Assembly: GCA_025201705.1 (NCBI GenBank)
Contig: MU616629.1
Location: forward strand, 1-64,000
Reading direction: 5' to 3'
DNA from: Dissophora ornata
Taxonomy: Eukaryota; Mortierellomycota; Mortierellomycetes; Mortierellales; Mortierellaceae
Length of the DNA: 64,000 nucleotides
In this document: in pieces, positions 1-11,387 of the stretch
Layout of the letters: each line of letters starts with the position of its first letter
Numbering within the stretch: position 1 is the stretch's first letter
Notes under the pieces: model-generated
What the model saw: the letters and a program-made list of their open reading frames with translations, nothing else
Database searches by the model: none
Told to the model about the DNA's origin: nothing
Translations under genes and position numbers: made by a program

Positions 1-868
1 TTTTTTACGCGGGTCTTACACGCGGAGAGGGAGGGATGTTTACAATAGCATGAATAATCTAAGAACCCGAGAACTTGGGCTTGGGAAACAACAAGCTGCC
101 CATAGTCAATTACAACTGGTCGTATATTTCTTTGGCCAACAGACGGACCGACCATTGGTCGCCTGTCACGTTCTTTCTGCGAAGATACTTAGTCTTGACG
201 TCCAGAGGTTTCTCGACAGGATATAATGGACGGACTATATCCCTAGTATTTTTTTTTCGGGAAGTCAAGGAAGCAGAAGGCATCTTCTCAATCCGCTCTT
301 CCCTCGTTTGATATGTTTGATAGAGTATTCGTGGTCAGACGCTTTGCCACTTCGAAGTCTTTCATCGGCGGTATAAGCGGCGGGCTTGGGTTCCCCAGTA
401 GCACTTGATACCCGTCGACAAAATTGTACCAATCATTGGGAGTTTGCTGCTGGGAAAGGAGGGATTGTCTAGCGACATGACACTATAGGCCGGGGAGCCA
501 ATGCCACTTCACTCTGCCTCGGTGGCAAAAGGCGGTATACTGGAGGGTCGACCTGGAAGCTGTGAGGCAATTTCCAGTAGATTTTCCTGCAGATGTCCCT
601 CGAATTTGGACTAGATCCTACAGTCTGTACGTTGAATATACGTTGTTCCGATACTTGTACCTCGTTCAGGAGTTCAACCAAAGCTTCCCAAGATTTCTGA
701 AGCGCATCCTTTATAATGGCAAATGGTCGCTCTCGCTATCATTCGTTTTATTATTAGTGTCGTCTATGTTAAAAATATGCGGAAGGTATGCAGAATGAAT
801 GAGAACGGAAGGGGGGTTGGTATAGTATCTACAAAATGAGAGTAATAATAGTCCATGGCGAAGGATCT
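1..868. other. Left-edge intergenic stretch, no supported gene
   Basis: This stretch lies downstream of the leftward-transcribed SNG1-like gene. An unusually protein-like but unrecognised minus-strand frame ends at 469 and can be read from about 730. It has no recognisable start, no splice context and no domain, so I do not call it a gene. It could be a relic or the end of a gene broken by rearrangement. Nothing else stands out. Confidence 0.4.
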
Positions 869-2548
869 TTACACCTCGGACGGAACACTGGCAGTGCGAC
901 GCAATTTCTCGCGTCTCAAGCGGATCTCCGAACGCGCCATGATCATCGTAATCACACTCGGGACCACAATCCACGCCACGACCACCAACCAGTTGATCCA
1001 CATCTTGTCCCTCAGACTTCCAAAGTAAATCGCCTTCAAGCCCTTCACTCCATACGTGAATGGGAACGCAAAACCAATGCGGAAGAATCCAGGCATCACA
1101 ATCCAGTCTATAATACCGCCCGAAGTTGTGAACATCATGATCATGAACATCGTGGATGGAATCTGGAATCCGTCAACCGTCAGGAGCTGTGCAAAGAAGA
1201 ACAGGATCGAGATGAAAGAGATGCCAACGAGCCAGATGAATACAAAGGCGACGCCGGCGTTGTAGTGAGAGGACATTTGGTGGCCGTGAAGGACCTGAGG
1301 AACCATCCAGATGACGATGGTATGGAAGAAAGAGAACAACATGGCGATGCTGTAACGGGCGAGGACGATGCGGAGAGCGGGGAACTTTGGGATCTGAGAA
1401 TCCTTCCTGATGGGCTCCTCGGATCCGGCCCCGAAGGTCAGGACACCGACGGTCTCGATGGTGGTGGGGATGTACTTGCAGATACAGACGACAGCAATGA
1501 TGGATCCAATGTACAGGACAATGAACTGCGAGACAGAAGAGAGACATGGTTGTTATTCATTTGTCACATGAGACACTGAGCAGAACATTAGTGACTAAAA
1601 TAAAACACGAGATAAACTTACGATGACATAGGTGGAAAAGCTTTGGCCATACGAGAGGACAGGGTTTATGATAATCTCGGTGGTTTGGATGGTCTGGACC
1701 CAGAGGGAGGGGTACATCGTCTGCAACAAAGTCTGGTTGGCGGCCGAGGTCAAAAGACTCTTCTCAATCCCATTGTAGAGAGAAATCAATGATCTGGAGA
1801 CGTACTTCTCGACAATCGAGTGAGTAGAATAGCTGCGTCCCTGGTCATAGATATACTGAATATCGACGACCTTCACGGATTCTGTGGTGGCCGGTCCACT
1901 GTTCGAAGGCGCGTACGACAAGAAGTTGTTGGAGAAATTGGCAGGGATATAGACAAGACCCCAGGCATTGCCCTTCTCGACATAATCGGTCAACGAGGCC
2001 AGGTCCCAACCAGGCTCTTGGGTCTTGTCGGCCCACAGGACGATGTGGCTCAGTTGACCTTGAGGATCCATGATCTGACTCTCAACGATGTTGCCGAGAG
2101 TGGAGTTATGGGTGATGGACTGCATGAGTTGAACCACTTGGGCTGGTGACTGGGAAAAGTCGAATCCTGCATCGTCGTTGTAGAGAAGAATCTCAACATT
2201 TTTGACACGGGTCAAGGGCGACCAGAGGGCGCCGAGGTACAGCCAGATATAGATCATCATGACAACGGAGGTAAATACCAAGATAATCCAGACATTTTTC
2301 TTCATGAGATGAGGGAGGACAAAGAGCGTGGGCAATATTTCGCGAAGGCTTTGCTTCATAGGGTTGTTTTCATCCAGTACTGAGGCGGTTACACTTGTCT
2401 GCTCGGCGTCATCGACTTGGTTAGCGGGTGAAATGAAGGAGGTAGAGGAGCGAGGGGGGCTGTTGGCAGTCTTTTCATCTATGGTTGTGTCCTTCTCGGG
2501 AGGGATGGCTGTGAATTGCTGCGGTTCTGTTGAGTTGTGGTCGGCCAT
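869..2548 (-). CDS. SNG1: DUF3533 / SNG1-family membrane protein
   Basis: Two exons, 2548-1622 and 1525-869, are joined in phase 0 across a 96-nt intron (GTAAGT...CAG), giving 527 residues. After a polar Ser/Thr-rich N-terminus there is one hydrophobic segment at about residues 85-107 (IILVFTSVVMMIYIWLYLG). A long extracytoplasmic region follows, with NxS/T sites such as NHS-, NFS- and NQT-like motifs. The C-terminal third has about five closely spaced membrane segments. This is the layout of the fungal SNG1 / DUF3533 group, related to ABC-2-type permease folds and known in yeast for nitrosoguanidine resistance and membrane lipid asymmetry. The substrate cannot be read from the sequence. The start is the only early ATG and lies about 175 bp below a TATA box. 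The family is assigned from topology and recollection of the group, not by alignment. Confidence 0.85.
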
Positions 2549-5500
2549 TGTAGCCTAGTGTTGGGTTATATGTGTTGGTGTAGGGAAGGAGAGGAGTGGG
2601 GTGGGTGAAGACGAAGGAATGGTGGCAGTGATTGTTACACACTGATGATGAAGTGTTGATATGGAGCGCGTTTGTGAGGAATGAAGGGAAAATGAAAAGC
2701 GAGGGTGGGACGAGTGTCTTATATATGCTGGCACTGTGTATGTATGCGGGGTGTACATTACCCAGAGATGGTCAGAACGGATCTGTTTTAGACAGGGTAG
2801 AATCGGGCCATCGATGGCGGCACCGATGGCATTTCTTGCAGCCGGTGAGATCTTATTTTGAATAAGCACTTTTCCAAAAAAAATTCTGTGTCTGAGCGGT
2901 GCCACAAGTTTAAAAATATGTTTGTTGATGGCGATCGAGCGCTCTTCCATGTCCGGCACTCGGTAACTTAAATTTCCCATTGCCGAACACCCGCCAATCG
3001 CGACATGTCTTGTGAACAGCTCGCTCGCTGGCTGCCTCCCTCCTTGACCTGCCCGCTCCTCAATCACACAGGTCCATCCCTCTTTCTCTGTCCACCAGCC
3101 CACGTTTCTTCTCATTCGGGCTTTTCGAGACCATTAACGAGACCAATAACCTGCCCGCCCGTTGCGATTGGCCTCCCTTATTCGAGTGGACGGTACCTGT
3201 TACTCTCTTTTCTTTCTATGCACTTTGTGATCGCATTCTTTGTCACACAATGCCCTCTGCATTTGCAAGCCCGGCTGTTCGCAACCATGTGTGCAGACGC
3301 CCACAAATCTATTGCGAAAATTCGGGCAATGCTCACGCACGTTATGAGCCATGCAAAGAAATACCGGAGAATCGAACGGATCATGACGGCTCCTTTAATC
3401 AGATTTTGATTAAATTTTGGCGTAGTGAACCATAGCCACCAAACGACCATTCCCCCCCTGTGAGGATCACATCAAACGGAGGGCCGACCTGTGCTTCAAC
3501 ATGACGATCAGGTACTTGCATTTTGTATCGTGTATTAAATTCTTCATCGGCCTGGCCGATGAAGAAAAGAGGGTGAAAAGTCAATTGCGGGATCGGCTGC
3601 AAATTGCATAACATATTATCAATGGGTAATCGATGCTACCGACGATCATGTCCGTTAAGTGGTGCAGCGACGATGTAGAGATACAAGTCCTTGATTACAA
3701 AGCCTACACACAAAAAAAGAAACCCCCGGGAGAAACACTGGCCGTCTTTGTAATGTCCAAAGATGGAAATTCTGATATTTCTTCAGACCTCATTTCGACG
3801 TACAAACATCTGTACACTCAAGACACGTAATGGTAGTTGCTGCAATCAATTACAGAGAGCTTTTTTCATTTCCGACTTTTTCTAATTGAAAGGGTTCCCA
3901 AAGCGAGTGATCGACGATTTCCTGTATTTTCACATGTCAGTGTCGAGAGGGAAGGGCGTCTCTCAAAGACGAGCAGCTTGCACAAAAGTTGGAGAGCGCG
4001 AATTTCATGCATTTCCCATTGAGAGAAAAAAAAAAAAAAAAGGAACAGGCAGCATCCAGCGGAAATAGAGTCAACTGCAGCTCTAGCAGTCCGGACTTTT
4101 GATTTTCTACAGATTGCAGGGTTGCAGGGTCGTCGCGACATGGCTACCGAAGCCAGACAACCTTAAAAACAAGCATGTCAGCTTGTTCTCTATTCGCTGG
4201 TATCGCATCTCGGATGGGGGGCAATAATAGCCACTGGTAAAAAAAGAATATGTTCAGGCTGTTGATAAATATGTTCGTGTAATCAAAGGAGGAACCGCCC
4301 ATGAGGCTGTCGAGCATCTCCAAGGTGCGAATGGAACCTGGTCCCCCATGCCACCATCGAATATTTAATTTCATGGCGAAGGAGCACCAGAACTTATACT
4401 CATGTGGGAAGCGATTTGTAGACACGCAAACTATTGCACTACCATGCTGCTACAATAAAAAGCGATGGGGCATCATATGCAATTTTATCTTCGTCAGTAT
4501 TGTGCTGAGAGAGCTTTGCCGAAAATACAGTTTTTTTTTTTGTTCTCCTACAAGGTAGTATTTGCCTAGAGTTATTCTCATTGAAAGTAATATTTGTGTG
4601 CATGCAAGGATCCTCTTTCTTCTTATTGTGACCAGAGCAAAGCTTTCGTAAACAACGGGAGAAAAAATATTCAGCAAATCAAGCGTGTAAACAAAAAAAG
4701 GAGTTCTCCTCCACAAAGACCATCTTCTCTTCCTGTAAAGGTCAAGCGCGGAAAACTATTTGTCTCTTCCCATTAAAGAGACTCCGTGGAGAGCATTCTC
4801 CACGTCTTGTTTTTTCCGCGCAATGGGACGTGCGTTCAATTGCTCAATCTTTACTCGTATTTTTTAATCCTACTTGGCTTAGGGATCGAAGGAGAAAAGT
4901 GTTTTCTCTTTCCCCTTGTCTCCTCTCTTTTTCCCCCTAACGAGCGAAGGTTAGCCAACAGTCCGCTGCAGCTTATACACGTTGATCGTAATTCCCGTTC
5001 TTTTTTTACAGGGGTAAGTATCATTGGCATATGAACATAGACAAAAATAAGAAATAATAAAAAAGAACAAACGATTTGCGCATGAAGACACAATAACTAC
5101 ACAGCGGGTAAAAAAAAATTTCACCCTGTTGTGTATCGGTCTGCTTGGTCATGTCGATTAGCCCGTTTTCCACTTTGTTCCTGCCACGTCATGTCCGATT
5201 TGTGGGAGGTGTTCTCAATGGGAAAAGAGACTTTTTCCAAGACATTTCTGGCTGGGGCGCCTTGTTACTTTCAACCGTGCATCATACCGCCCCTACATCT
5301 TGCATGTCTGTGTCTCTGCATAGTCTATCGCTATGCTCTCGGACGGCACAGGAAGAAAGTGGATTGGTGGTAGTTTTTTTTTTTTACGCGACAAGGGAGA
5401 AAATTTTTTTCCAGCCGAAGCATTAAGATAAACAAAGAAGCACGAAGGAAGGAAGTCTCCCAGTGAATGTTTTCAGGTCGGCACTGGTGGACAGTGGTGT

Positions 5501-6298
5501 GTGTGCAATGGTGCGTGTGCACTGTGCCATGGTGGGCGGTGTATCTTTGCCCCATCGCTGCGATCGTTCCTTCCCTTTCCGTGCTACTGATCACAATAAT
5601 ATCATGGGTTTGGGGGAGCAATTTCTCCAATTTCTTACGCGATGGCACTGATGCAGTATTCAAGTGGAGCATGAGGGAGTGGGAGGGCGATGAATGGGGT
5701 TGGATGCATGGACAGCAATAGACACCGCATGCATCAGTGAGCTGATAGAGACAGAGAGCGCAGATATATCCAGGCTATCATGAGCAAGCGCACCTGGCCC
5801 ACGCTCACGATGTCTGCTCGTAGAAACGAGGCAGCGGCAGAAAAGTGCTTCCCTGTTTTCGGGTGAGACACTTTCATGTGTCTGTGCCCTGCCCGTTGGA
5901 TGGACATCCGTCTTCCCTATCTCTCGCCTCTTCCATAAAACCCTTTCTGTCCCCTCTCCCTCCCTTCTTTCGCTCCTTTCTGAAAGGTCTTAAACTTCCT
6001 ATCGCTCCAACCATCTCTCATTGCATTTGCACCGCACACCCTCCCTATCCTTCTGGCAAGGCATCCTTGCCTCCCTGTGTGCCGTCGTCTCCTATCAGTT
6101 CCCACTATAGCATAAAGAGCCCCTCATTGCTGATCAACCCGAGCGAGATTCGCTCCTCATTCACACCCTCTCTCGCCCCACCACTCATCGCATTCACCTC
6201 CCGGACACAAAGCAGTTCTCTTTGTTTTCACACATATTTCTCCTTGTCACACACCCCATTTTTCGGATCACTGTCCCACATCATATCAGCTAGGCCCC
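2549..6298. other. 3.7-kb region without a supported gene
   Basis: Many short overlapping frames occur on both strands, but none has a recognisable domain or convincing splice structure. Two minus-strand frames, 3399-3614 and 4280-4425, have balanced protein-like composition and could be relics. A perfect 8-bp inverted repeat with a 4-nt loop sits at 4785-4804 (CGTGGAGA/TCTCCACG). From about 5890 to 6298 the plus strand becomes strongly C/T-rich and looks like the promoter and leader of the next gene. No tRNA or 5S gene was recognised. Confidence 0.5.
2719..2728 (-). promoter_or_regulatory. Probable TATA box of the SNG1-like gene
   Basis: On the minus strand TATATAAG lies about 175 bp upstream of the ATG at 2548. 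This is a plausible core promoter position. The call rests on the motif and spacing only. Confidence 0.4.
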
Positions 6299-9200
6299 AT
6301 GGATCCATTCTCTATCATCTCCAACCTACCATCGCTTCCTTCGCTGCCCTCGTCCCTCTTGCAGCGAAGAACGAGCAATAAGCCGGTCAGTGTTGTCACA
6401 CAGACTAGCCCTTTGAAACATTCTCAAGCCCTCCCTCCACACGCACCTACCACCCATACTCCCAGCCTCCTCGAGCAGCATCAACAAGAGCAGGAGCAGA
6501 AAGCATGCCTCAACGCAACTGCCGCAGCTGTAAGCAGGCCCAGAAACAACCCTCAGGCTATTCTTCCAGAACTCGAAAAGAATGCTGAGGATTTTTACCT
6601 CCGTTTGGCTAACCAACAACGCGAGGAAGAGGACGAGGATGACGCCAACAACAACAGCAGCGATGCCGAAGATGCCAGCATCAACGACAACGACAACGAC
6701 AACGATAACGATAATGACAACTACAACAGCCTGAAATCGAACCGACACAGTATCCATACGAGCATTCCGTCTGAGGCTGACGACACCAACGTTCCTTCGG
6801 GTGATGCCACCTCGACAGCGGATCCGCTAAACACCCTCTATCGACACACCTCTTTCCACACCGTCCACACATCTGTTTCCACACCCGATGCTGACTCTAT
6901 CCCGAAAGAGAGGGCTTCGATTGATAGCAGTAGCCTTGAGCGTGCTAGGCTCCTCAAACCCTCGCCTGCTGCCACGGTGCAGGCAACGACCATGGTCAGC
7001 AAGCCTCGGCCCATGCACTTGAGGCACACCAGGTCCAGCTCCACGCCCTCCATAAGGGTCTCCTCTCCCCTGTTTAAGCCTTCGGCTGCAGCAATCGTGG
7101 TACCCAACATACCTGCTGTTGTCGCACCCAAGGCCGATCAAGTAGAGGAGGGGCAGCAGCAACAGCAGCAGGCTGCTGTAGACCAAGATCAAGTGAATAG
7201 CCAGTGGAAGCTGCCTCCACCCCAAGCCTTATCGCCCAAGGTTCCTTCTGGCCCCTCGGCTAGCGAACTCGCTGTCGCTGCTGCTTTGGCATCTCTTGAG
7301 ATAGAGAACGAGAGGTACAGGGCCGCATCTTCTTTGGCTACGCCACCCTCCACACCTACACTCTCTGCAACAAAGGAGTCACCCACCACACTGGCGGTTG
7401 ACACGCCATCGGCTCCAGAAAAAGCTATCATGGCTGCCGAACCCGTGCCTGTTGCGACTATCACACCAAGTGCCCCTGCCCCATCACCCGCTGCTGCTGC
7501 TTCTCCCTCAGCACCGACGACGACGACTTCTTCGTTCCTCTCCTCATGGCACGGTCGTTCTCGTGCCATGATCCCAAGCATCCCGCGCCCCTCGCCCATG
7601 ATGTCCTTCCGCGCCGCGCGTTCCGTCGTCTCTTCTGTGACATCTGTCGGCACAGGCTTCTTGCCGTCCAAGGAGCAATTGGGCTCGATCCCTGTCGCTG
7701 GTCGGATCTTGACTCATCCCGTGATGGATTCGACATTATCGTATATTGCGACCAAGGCGTCAGAAAGGGGTATCAACTTGGCGGCGTTGACGGGCGGAGT
7801 GGATCCCAGGATGGTGATCTCGCCTGAAGATGCCCCCTATAGGAAGCTGAACCAGAAGCTTGTCCAACAGGCGATGACGCTTGCGGCTCTGGCGATCCAA
7901 AAAGAGGAAGAGTCCAAGGCCATGGACGACGAGGCCGGCGATGACGCGTTTGAGCTTTATTTGGCGGCTCTTAACATTCTGCTGCATTCATTGCCTTGTA
8001 AGTACTTTTTCTTACTTCAGTTGGCGATTTGATGTTCGTGCTTGCACCAAGTCTTCAAATCTAACGCGCACTTTGTTTGATCGTCAACTTAGTCGAGACG
8101 TGCGACCCGCTGCGACGTGAAGCCTTCACGACACAGCTTCGTAGCTTCCTGGATGATAATCTCGGAGACCAGACCGCTGAGGCCACCTACATTTGCGACA
8201 CTGGCAATTCCAAGAGACTCCGTCGCCGACGCAGGAGAAGACATCGTGAGCACCATGACCATACTGCCACTCTTATCCAGCGGCACACCACCCTTGCCGC
8301 TGAAGACCAACAGGCTTTCATGCTGCAACGCGGTCAACAGCGTCAGCAGCGAAAGCAGCGCCGGGATCAACACGCCAAGCAGCAACAGGTCTTGAAGAAG
8401 GAGCAACAGCAGCTGCAGCAACAGTTGAAGCAACAGGAGGAGAAGGAGGCAAAGAGTCGGAAGCAGCAAGCCAAAACCGCGTCTGCGAATTCTTCGCCGG
8501 CATTGAGGCCTGTTCAGCCAACAAGCAACAACAACAACGATACTAGCAGCAAGACTCCACGTCGTCGCCAACACCGTCACCGCAGCGTCCGTAACGTTAT
8601 TGCCGAGTCTGTGGGCCTGCCGGGCGTTGCTATTGCAAGCCTTGCCAACGCCAACAGCAATGCTGGCGGTACCGGAATCGGTGATACGATCATCTCTACG
8701 GCCGTGCACTCTGCCATCCGTCTGAAGCAGTCGCCTATCCCAGACGTCGTCAAGACCTGTTTCCGCACCTCAAAGACTATCTTCCACAAGGTCGACGAGC
8801 GGTTCCGTTTGCAAGACAAGGCCTGGGAGATTTCAAAGCAGTCGATCGAAAAGGCCATCGAGTTGGATGAGCAATATGCCATCCATGAGGTCGTCACCGA
8901 GACCGTCTTTGCCACCCTCACAGGACTCGTCAAGGCTGGTATCGCCTACAAGGAGACACCAAGCTATGCGTCTGTAAGAGCTGCCTCTGTAGAAGGAAAT
9001 GTCCAGGCATTGGAGGCGGCTGCAACCGCTGATGAAGCCGCAAGGTCGCATAACCCTCAGGGGATCCAGCAAACGAAGAAGCAGCAACAGAGTGGAAAGG
9101 GTGCGACGCCCTCCGCTAAGGACCTGAAGCAGAAAGATGCAAAGGCCCCTGCCTCGAAGAGCACGAGTGGTAAGAAGGTTCCTGACAGTGACTTGGGATC

Positions 9201-9492
9201 GAACTTCGATGCCGATTCTGATGACAGCGACTTTGATTCTGACATGTCAGATTCCGAGGTGGATTCTGCTGTTTCTACGTCCAAGACGTCGTTGTACTGT
9301 GTTTCGTCCGATAATGATGAAGGTGCAGAGGCCGAGGAGGAGCTGATCGAATTGAACCAGCAGACCTTGCGTTCTGAAGCGTCTTCGAGGGCATCAGCGA
9401 CACCATCTGCGTACGGCGAGCAGGTGCGCGAGAAGATCGACATGCTTATGGCACTCAAAGGCGCTGCGTCGTTGATCGTCGGCAACTTGTAA
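6299..9492 (+). CDS. MIT-domain-containing protein, largely disordered
   Basis: Two exons, 6299-7997 and 8093-9492, are joined across a 95-nt intron (GTAAGT...TTAG, phase 1), giving 1032 residues. Residues 1-510 are low complexity: Pro/Ser/Ala/Thr-rich, a poly-Gln patch, and an Asp-Asn dipeptide run near 6688-6720. A helical segment at about 517-595 (KLVQQAMTLAALAIQKEEE... FELYLAALNILLHSLP) resembles a MIT domain, a three-helix module that binds ESCRT-III tails. The splice site falls inside it, and joining restores a continuous domain, which supports the intron. A Gln/Arg-rich linker follows, then a second ordered helical block around residues 730-860 (contains FHKVDERFRLQDKAWE), then an acidic Asp/Ser tail. 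The role may be in endosomal trafficking by analogy with MIT proteins. The partner and the second domain are unknown to me. Confidence 0.8.
6686..6724 (+). repeat. Coding microsatellite (Asn-Asp dipeptide run)
   Basis: A hexanucleotide AACGAC-type repeat encodes alternating Asn and Asp inside the disordered part of the MIT protein. Such tracts often vary in length between strains. Confidence 0.7.
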
Positions 9493-9609
9493 AAAAAAAA
9501 GCCCCCCGTCCAAAAATGACAAAGGACAAATAGAAAATAGACAACTCGGTTTATTTTGTGTTTTATTCAGCGCTCGAGTTCATTTGTACATCAAAAATAG
9601 AGCATGTAG

Positions 9610-9623
9610 AATAAATAAAAAAG
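9610..9623. terminator. Poly(A)-signal-like AATAAA between convergent genes
   Basis: AATAAATAAAAAA lies in the 191-bp gap between the MIT-protein stop (9492) and the stop of the EXD2-like gene (9684, opposite strand). The A-rich motif could serve the plus-strand gene. Motif evidence only. Confidence 0.35.
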
Positions 9624-9683
9624 AACATCAATCAACATGAACGCGCATGCTTGGATCTCTATTTCTCTCTGCGCTACACCTCT

Positions 9684-11387
9684 TTAGACAGGATTCTCTA
9701 CACGCCACTCTGTGCTCAGGTTCCGTGGCTTAATCCTATTCAAGAACTCGCTTCTCCACGTCCGAATCAACTCTGCCACATTCCTCCACCCCTCCGGTGC
9801 ATTTGGCAGCGGTGTGGCTTCCTTCCATACTCGTATCGTCTCCTGCGACTCTCCTGCGTCCTCATGATACTCCGGAGACGACGCCATGACTCGCGCAATG
9901 ACAAGCTGTCCGTGCTCCTTATAATCTGGTGCCTTGTAGCTCGCCTGCGCTTCGAGCGCATCCTCCAACATTTTCCTGTTTATGAGTGTCGAATGGCCCG
10001 GTGGAGGCATAGGTACTTCGACGGACCCAGCGTCCTTGGGTTTCGTTGATCTCTGCTCGCCTGACGCCTGTACTGCTGAGGGGGTTGCAGAGTTTGTTGT
10101 GTCTGTAGTTAAAATGCTGGCATCCATCTCATTGTTGTCCCCTGACTTTAGCTTTTTCTTCCGGTCATCGGCACTATCGTATGGCTCTGACGAGATGTCG
10201 CCGGAATGCTCTCGCTTTAAATGTGATGACCCTTCAGTTGTGTCGACTGCTGCTGGGTGTGCTTTGCACCACCACTCATAGACACTCTGCTCAAGTTCCT
10301 GCATTCTCTCTGCCGGAATCACGTTTTGCTTCCTGACTTTCACCTTTTTACTCGCTGGTTTCTGACCTGAAGCTCCGATATCCAGTCCCTGATTTTCGAC
10401 TTTCTCTTTAACCAGCTCATCATCTTTTGCGGCTGAATCTCCTGTACATGTCGATGATTGTTGGTAACGATGGTCCTGCCATCTCCTGTTCCAATCCGCA
10501 ATCACAGCTCCTGCGGATCGCTTCGCCGCGCCTGCCTCATAATCCTTGATCCAACCAACGCCCTCCAACGGAATTTTATACAGATCTACAATCCTCTTCC
10601 TGACCACTGCCGCCTCGCGATCCCATTCTGCATTACAGGCTGGACACGCTACGACAATGTCGTGGCTTGCATGGCTCTTCAGCCTTATTGGAAACCACTT
10701 CCGATACTGCTCTGGCACAACATGCAACATGGTTGCTCCAGCCTCCTCAGTTCGTTCACCGCAGACCACACATTTGTTCTCTCGTTCTTCTAAATGGTAA
10801 GAATTGGCGTCATGAGCATGTCCCTGGCCTGCGGGTGAGAAGTTGAGATGGATAGAAGTGGGCGATAGAGAGCGGGCGAGGTTTCGGGAAAGGTACCAGG
10901 TGGCGCGCCTTTGCGAGCACCGAAAGATGAGAGCTGAATCCGGGGGTGCGTAGACAGAGATGTTGTCGTAGACTTTGCTGTTGCTTTTTCGAAAGTGCTT
11001 CGGGACCTTTTTCCTTCTCTGCTGTTGTTGTTGCTGCTGGCTTTGAGATGTAGATCGTGGGTTGGAAGTTGAGAGGTCGATCTCGATGTCCGATTCAGGA
11101 TCGAGGTCTGATCCACCAGAGTCTTCGTCAAAGGCGATGTACTCCTCCTCTTCTCCTTGTTCCCTCTCGTGATCGCCCTTCTCCCTAAACCCTTGCCCTA
11201 GATCCTGACTGTGGCCTCGATCTTGGTGGTTGTCGCCGGAGGAATTATGCGCCATGCGGGATAGTATAGGCGTCGCTACCGTTGGTGCAGTATAGAATGG
11301 TGGCAGTGGTTTGGACAATGCGGGCTTGGTAATGATCGATCTCCAGGTGGCCGTCGATGTAGTTGCTAATATCCTCCTGAACATCAA
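9684..11387 (-). CDS. EXD2 C-terminal-module protein with HNH-like zinc site, likely mitochondrial
   Basis: A single exon encodes 567 residues. The first 35 are Arg/Ser/Thr-rich without acids (MMFRRILATTSTATWRS), a typical mitochondrial presequence. After an acidic and poly-Gln linker, residues about 138-300 match the region that follows the exonuclease domain in EXD2: a block with RCSQRRATWYLSRNLA, then CVVCG (Cys206, Cys209), LHVVPEQYRKWFP (His222), KSHASHD (His239, His242, Asp243) and ACPAC (Cys248, Cys251). The Cys/His spacing suggests an HNH-type zinc-bound fold. No DEDD exonuclease domain is present in this gene. The tail is disordered except for a conserved-looking C-terminal helix. 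Nuclease activity is inferred from fold resemblance only. The next gene upstream is divergent. Confidence 0.75.
   Translation of the reverse strand: MMFRRILATTSTATWRSIITKPALSKPLPPFYTAPTVATPILSRMAHNSSGDNHQDRGHSQDLGQGFREKGDHEREQGEEEEYIAFDEDSGGSDLDPESDIEIDLSTSNPRSTSQSQQQQQQQRRKKVPKHFRKSNSKVYDNISVYAPPDSALIFRCSQRRATWYLSRNLARSLSPTSIHLNFSPAGQGHAHDANSYHLEERENKCVVCGERTEEAGATMLHVVPEQYRKWFPIRLKSHASHDIVVACPACNAEWDREAAVVRKRIVDLYKIPLEGVGWIKDYEAGAAKRSAGAVIADWNRRWQDHRYQQSSTCTGDSAAKDDELVKEKVENQGLDIGASGQKPASKKVKVRKQNVIPAERMQELEQSVYEWWCKAHPAAVDTTEGSSHLKREHSGDISSEPYDSADDRKKKLKSGDNNEMDASILTTDTTNSATPSAVQASGEQRSTKPKDAGSVEVPMPPPGHSTLINRKMLEDALEAQASYKAPDYKEHGQLVIARVMASSPEYHEDAGESQETIRVWKEATPLPNAPEGWRNVAELIRTWRSEFLNRIKPRNLSTEWRVENPV

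Noticed and set aside
836..1579. 247-codon plus-strand frame, His/Asp/Glu-rich
   Set aside because: It is the antisense shadow of SNG1 exon 2, which has clear membrane segments and a proper splice on the other strand.
3355..3400. tRNA T-loop-like GTTCGATTC on the minus strand
   Set aside because: The flanking bases do not form a 5-bp T-stem, and no acceptor or anticodon arm could be drawn.
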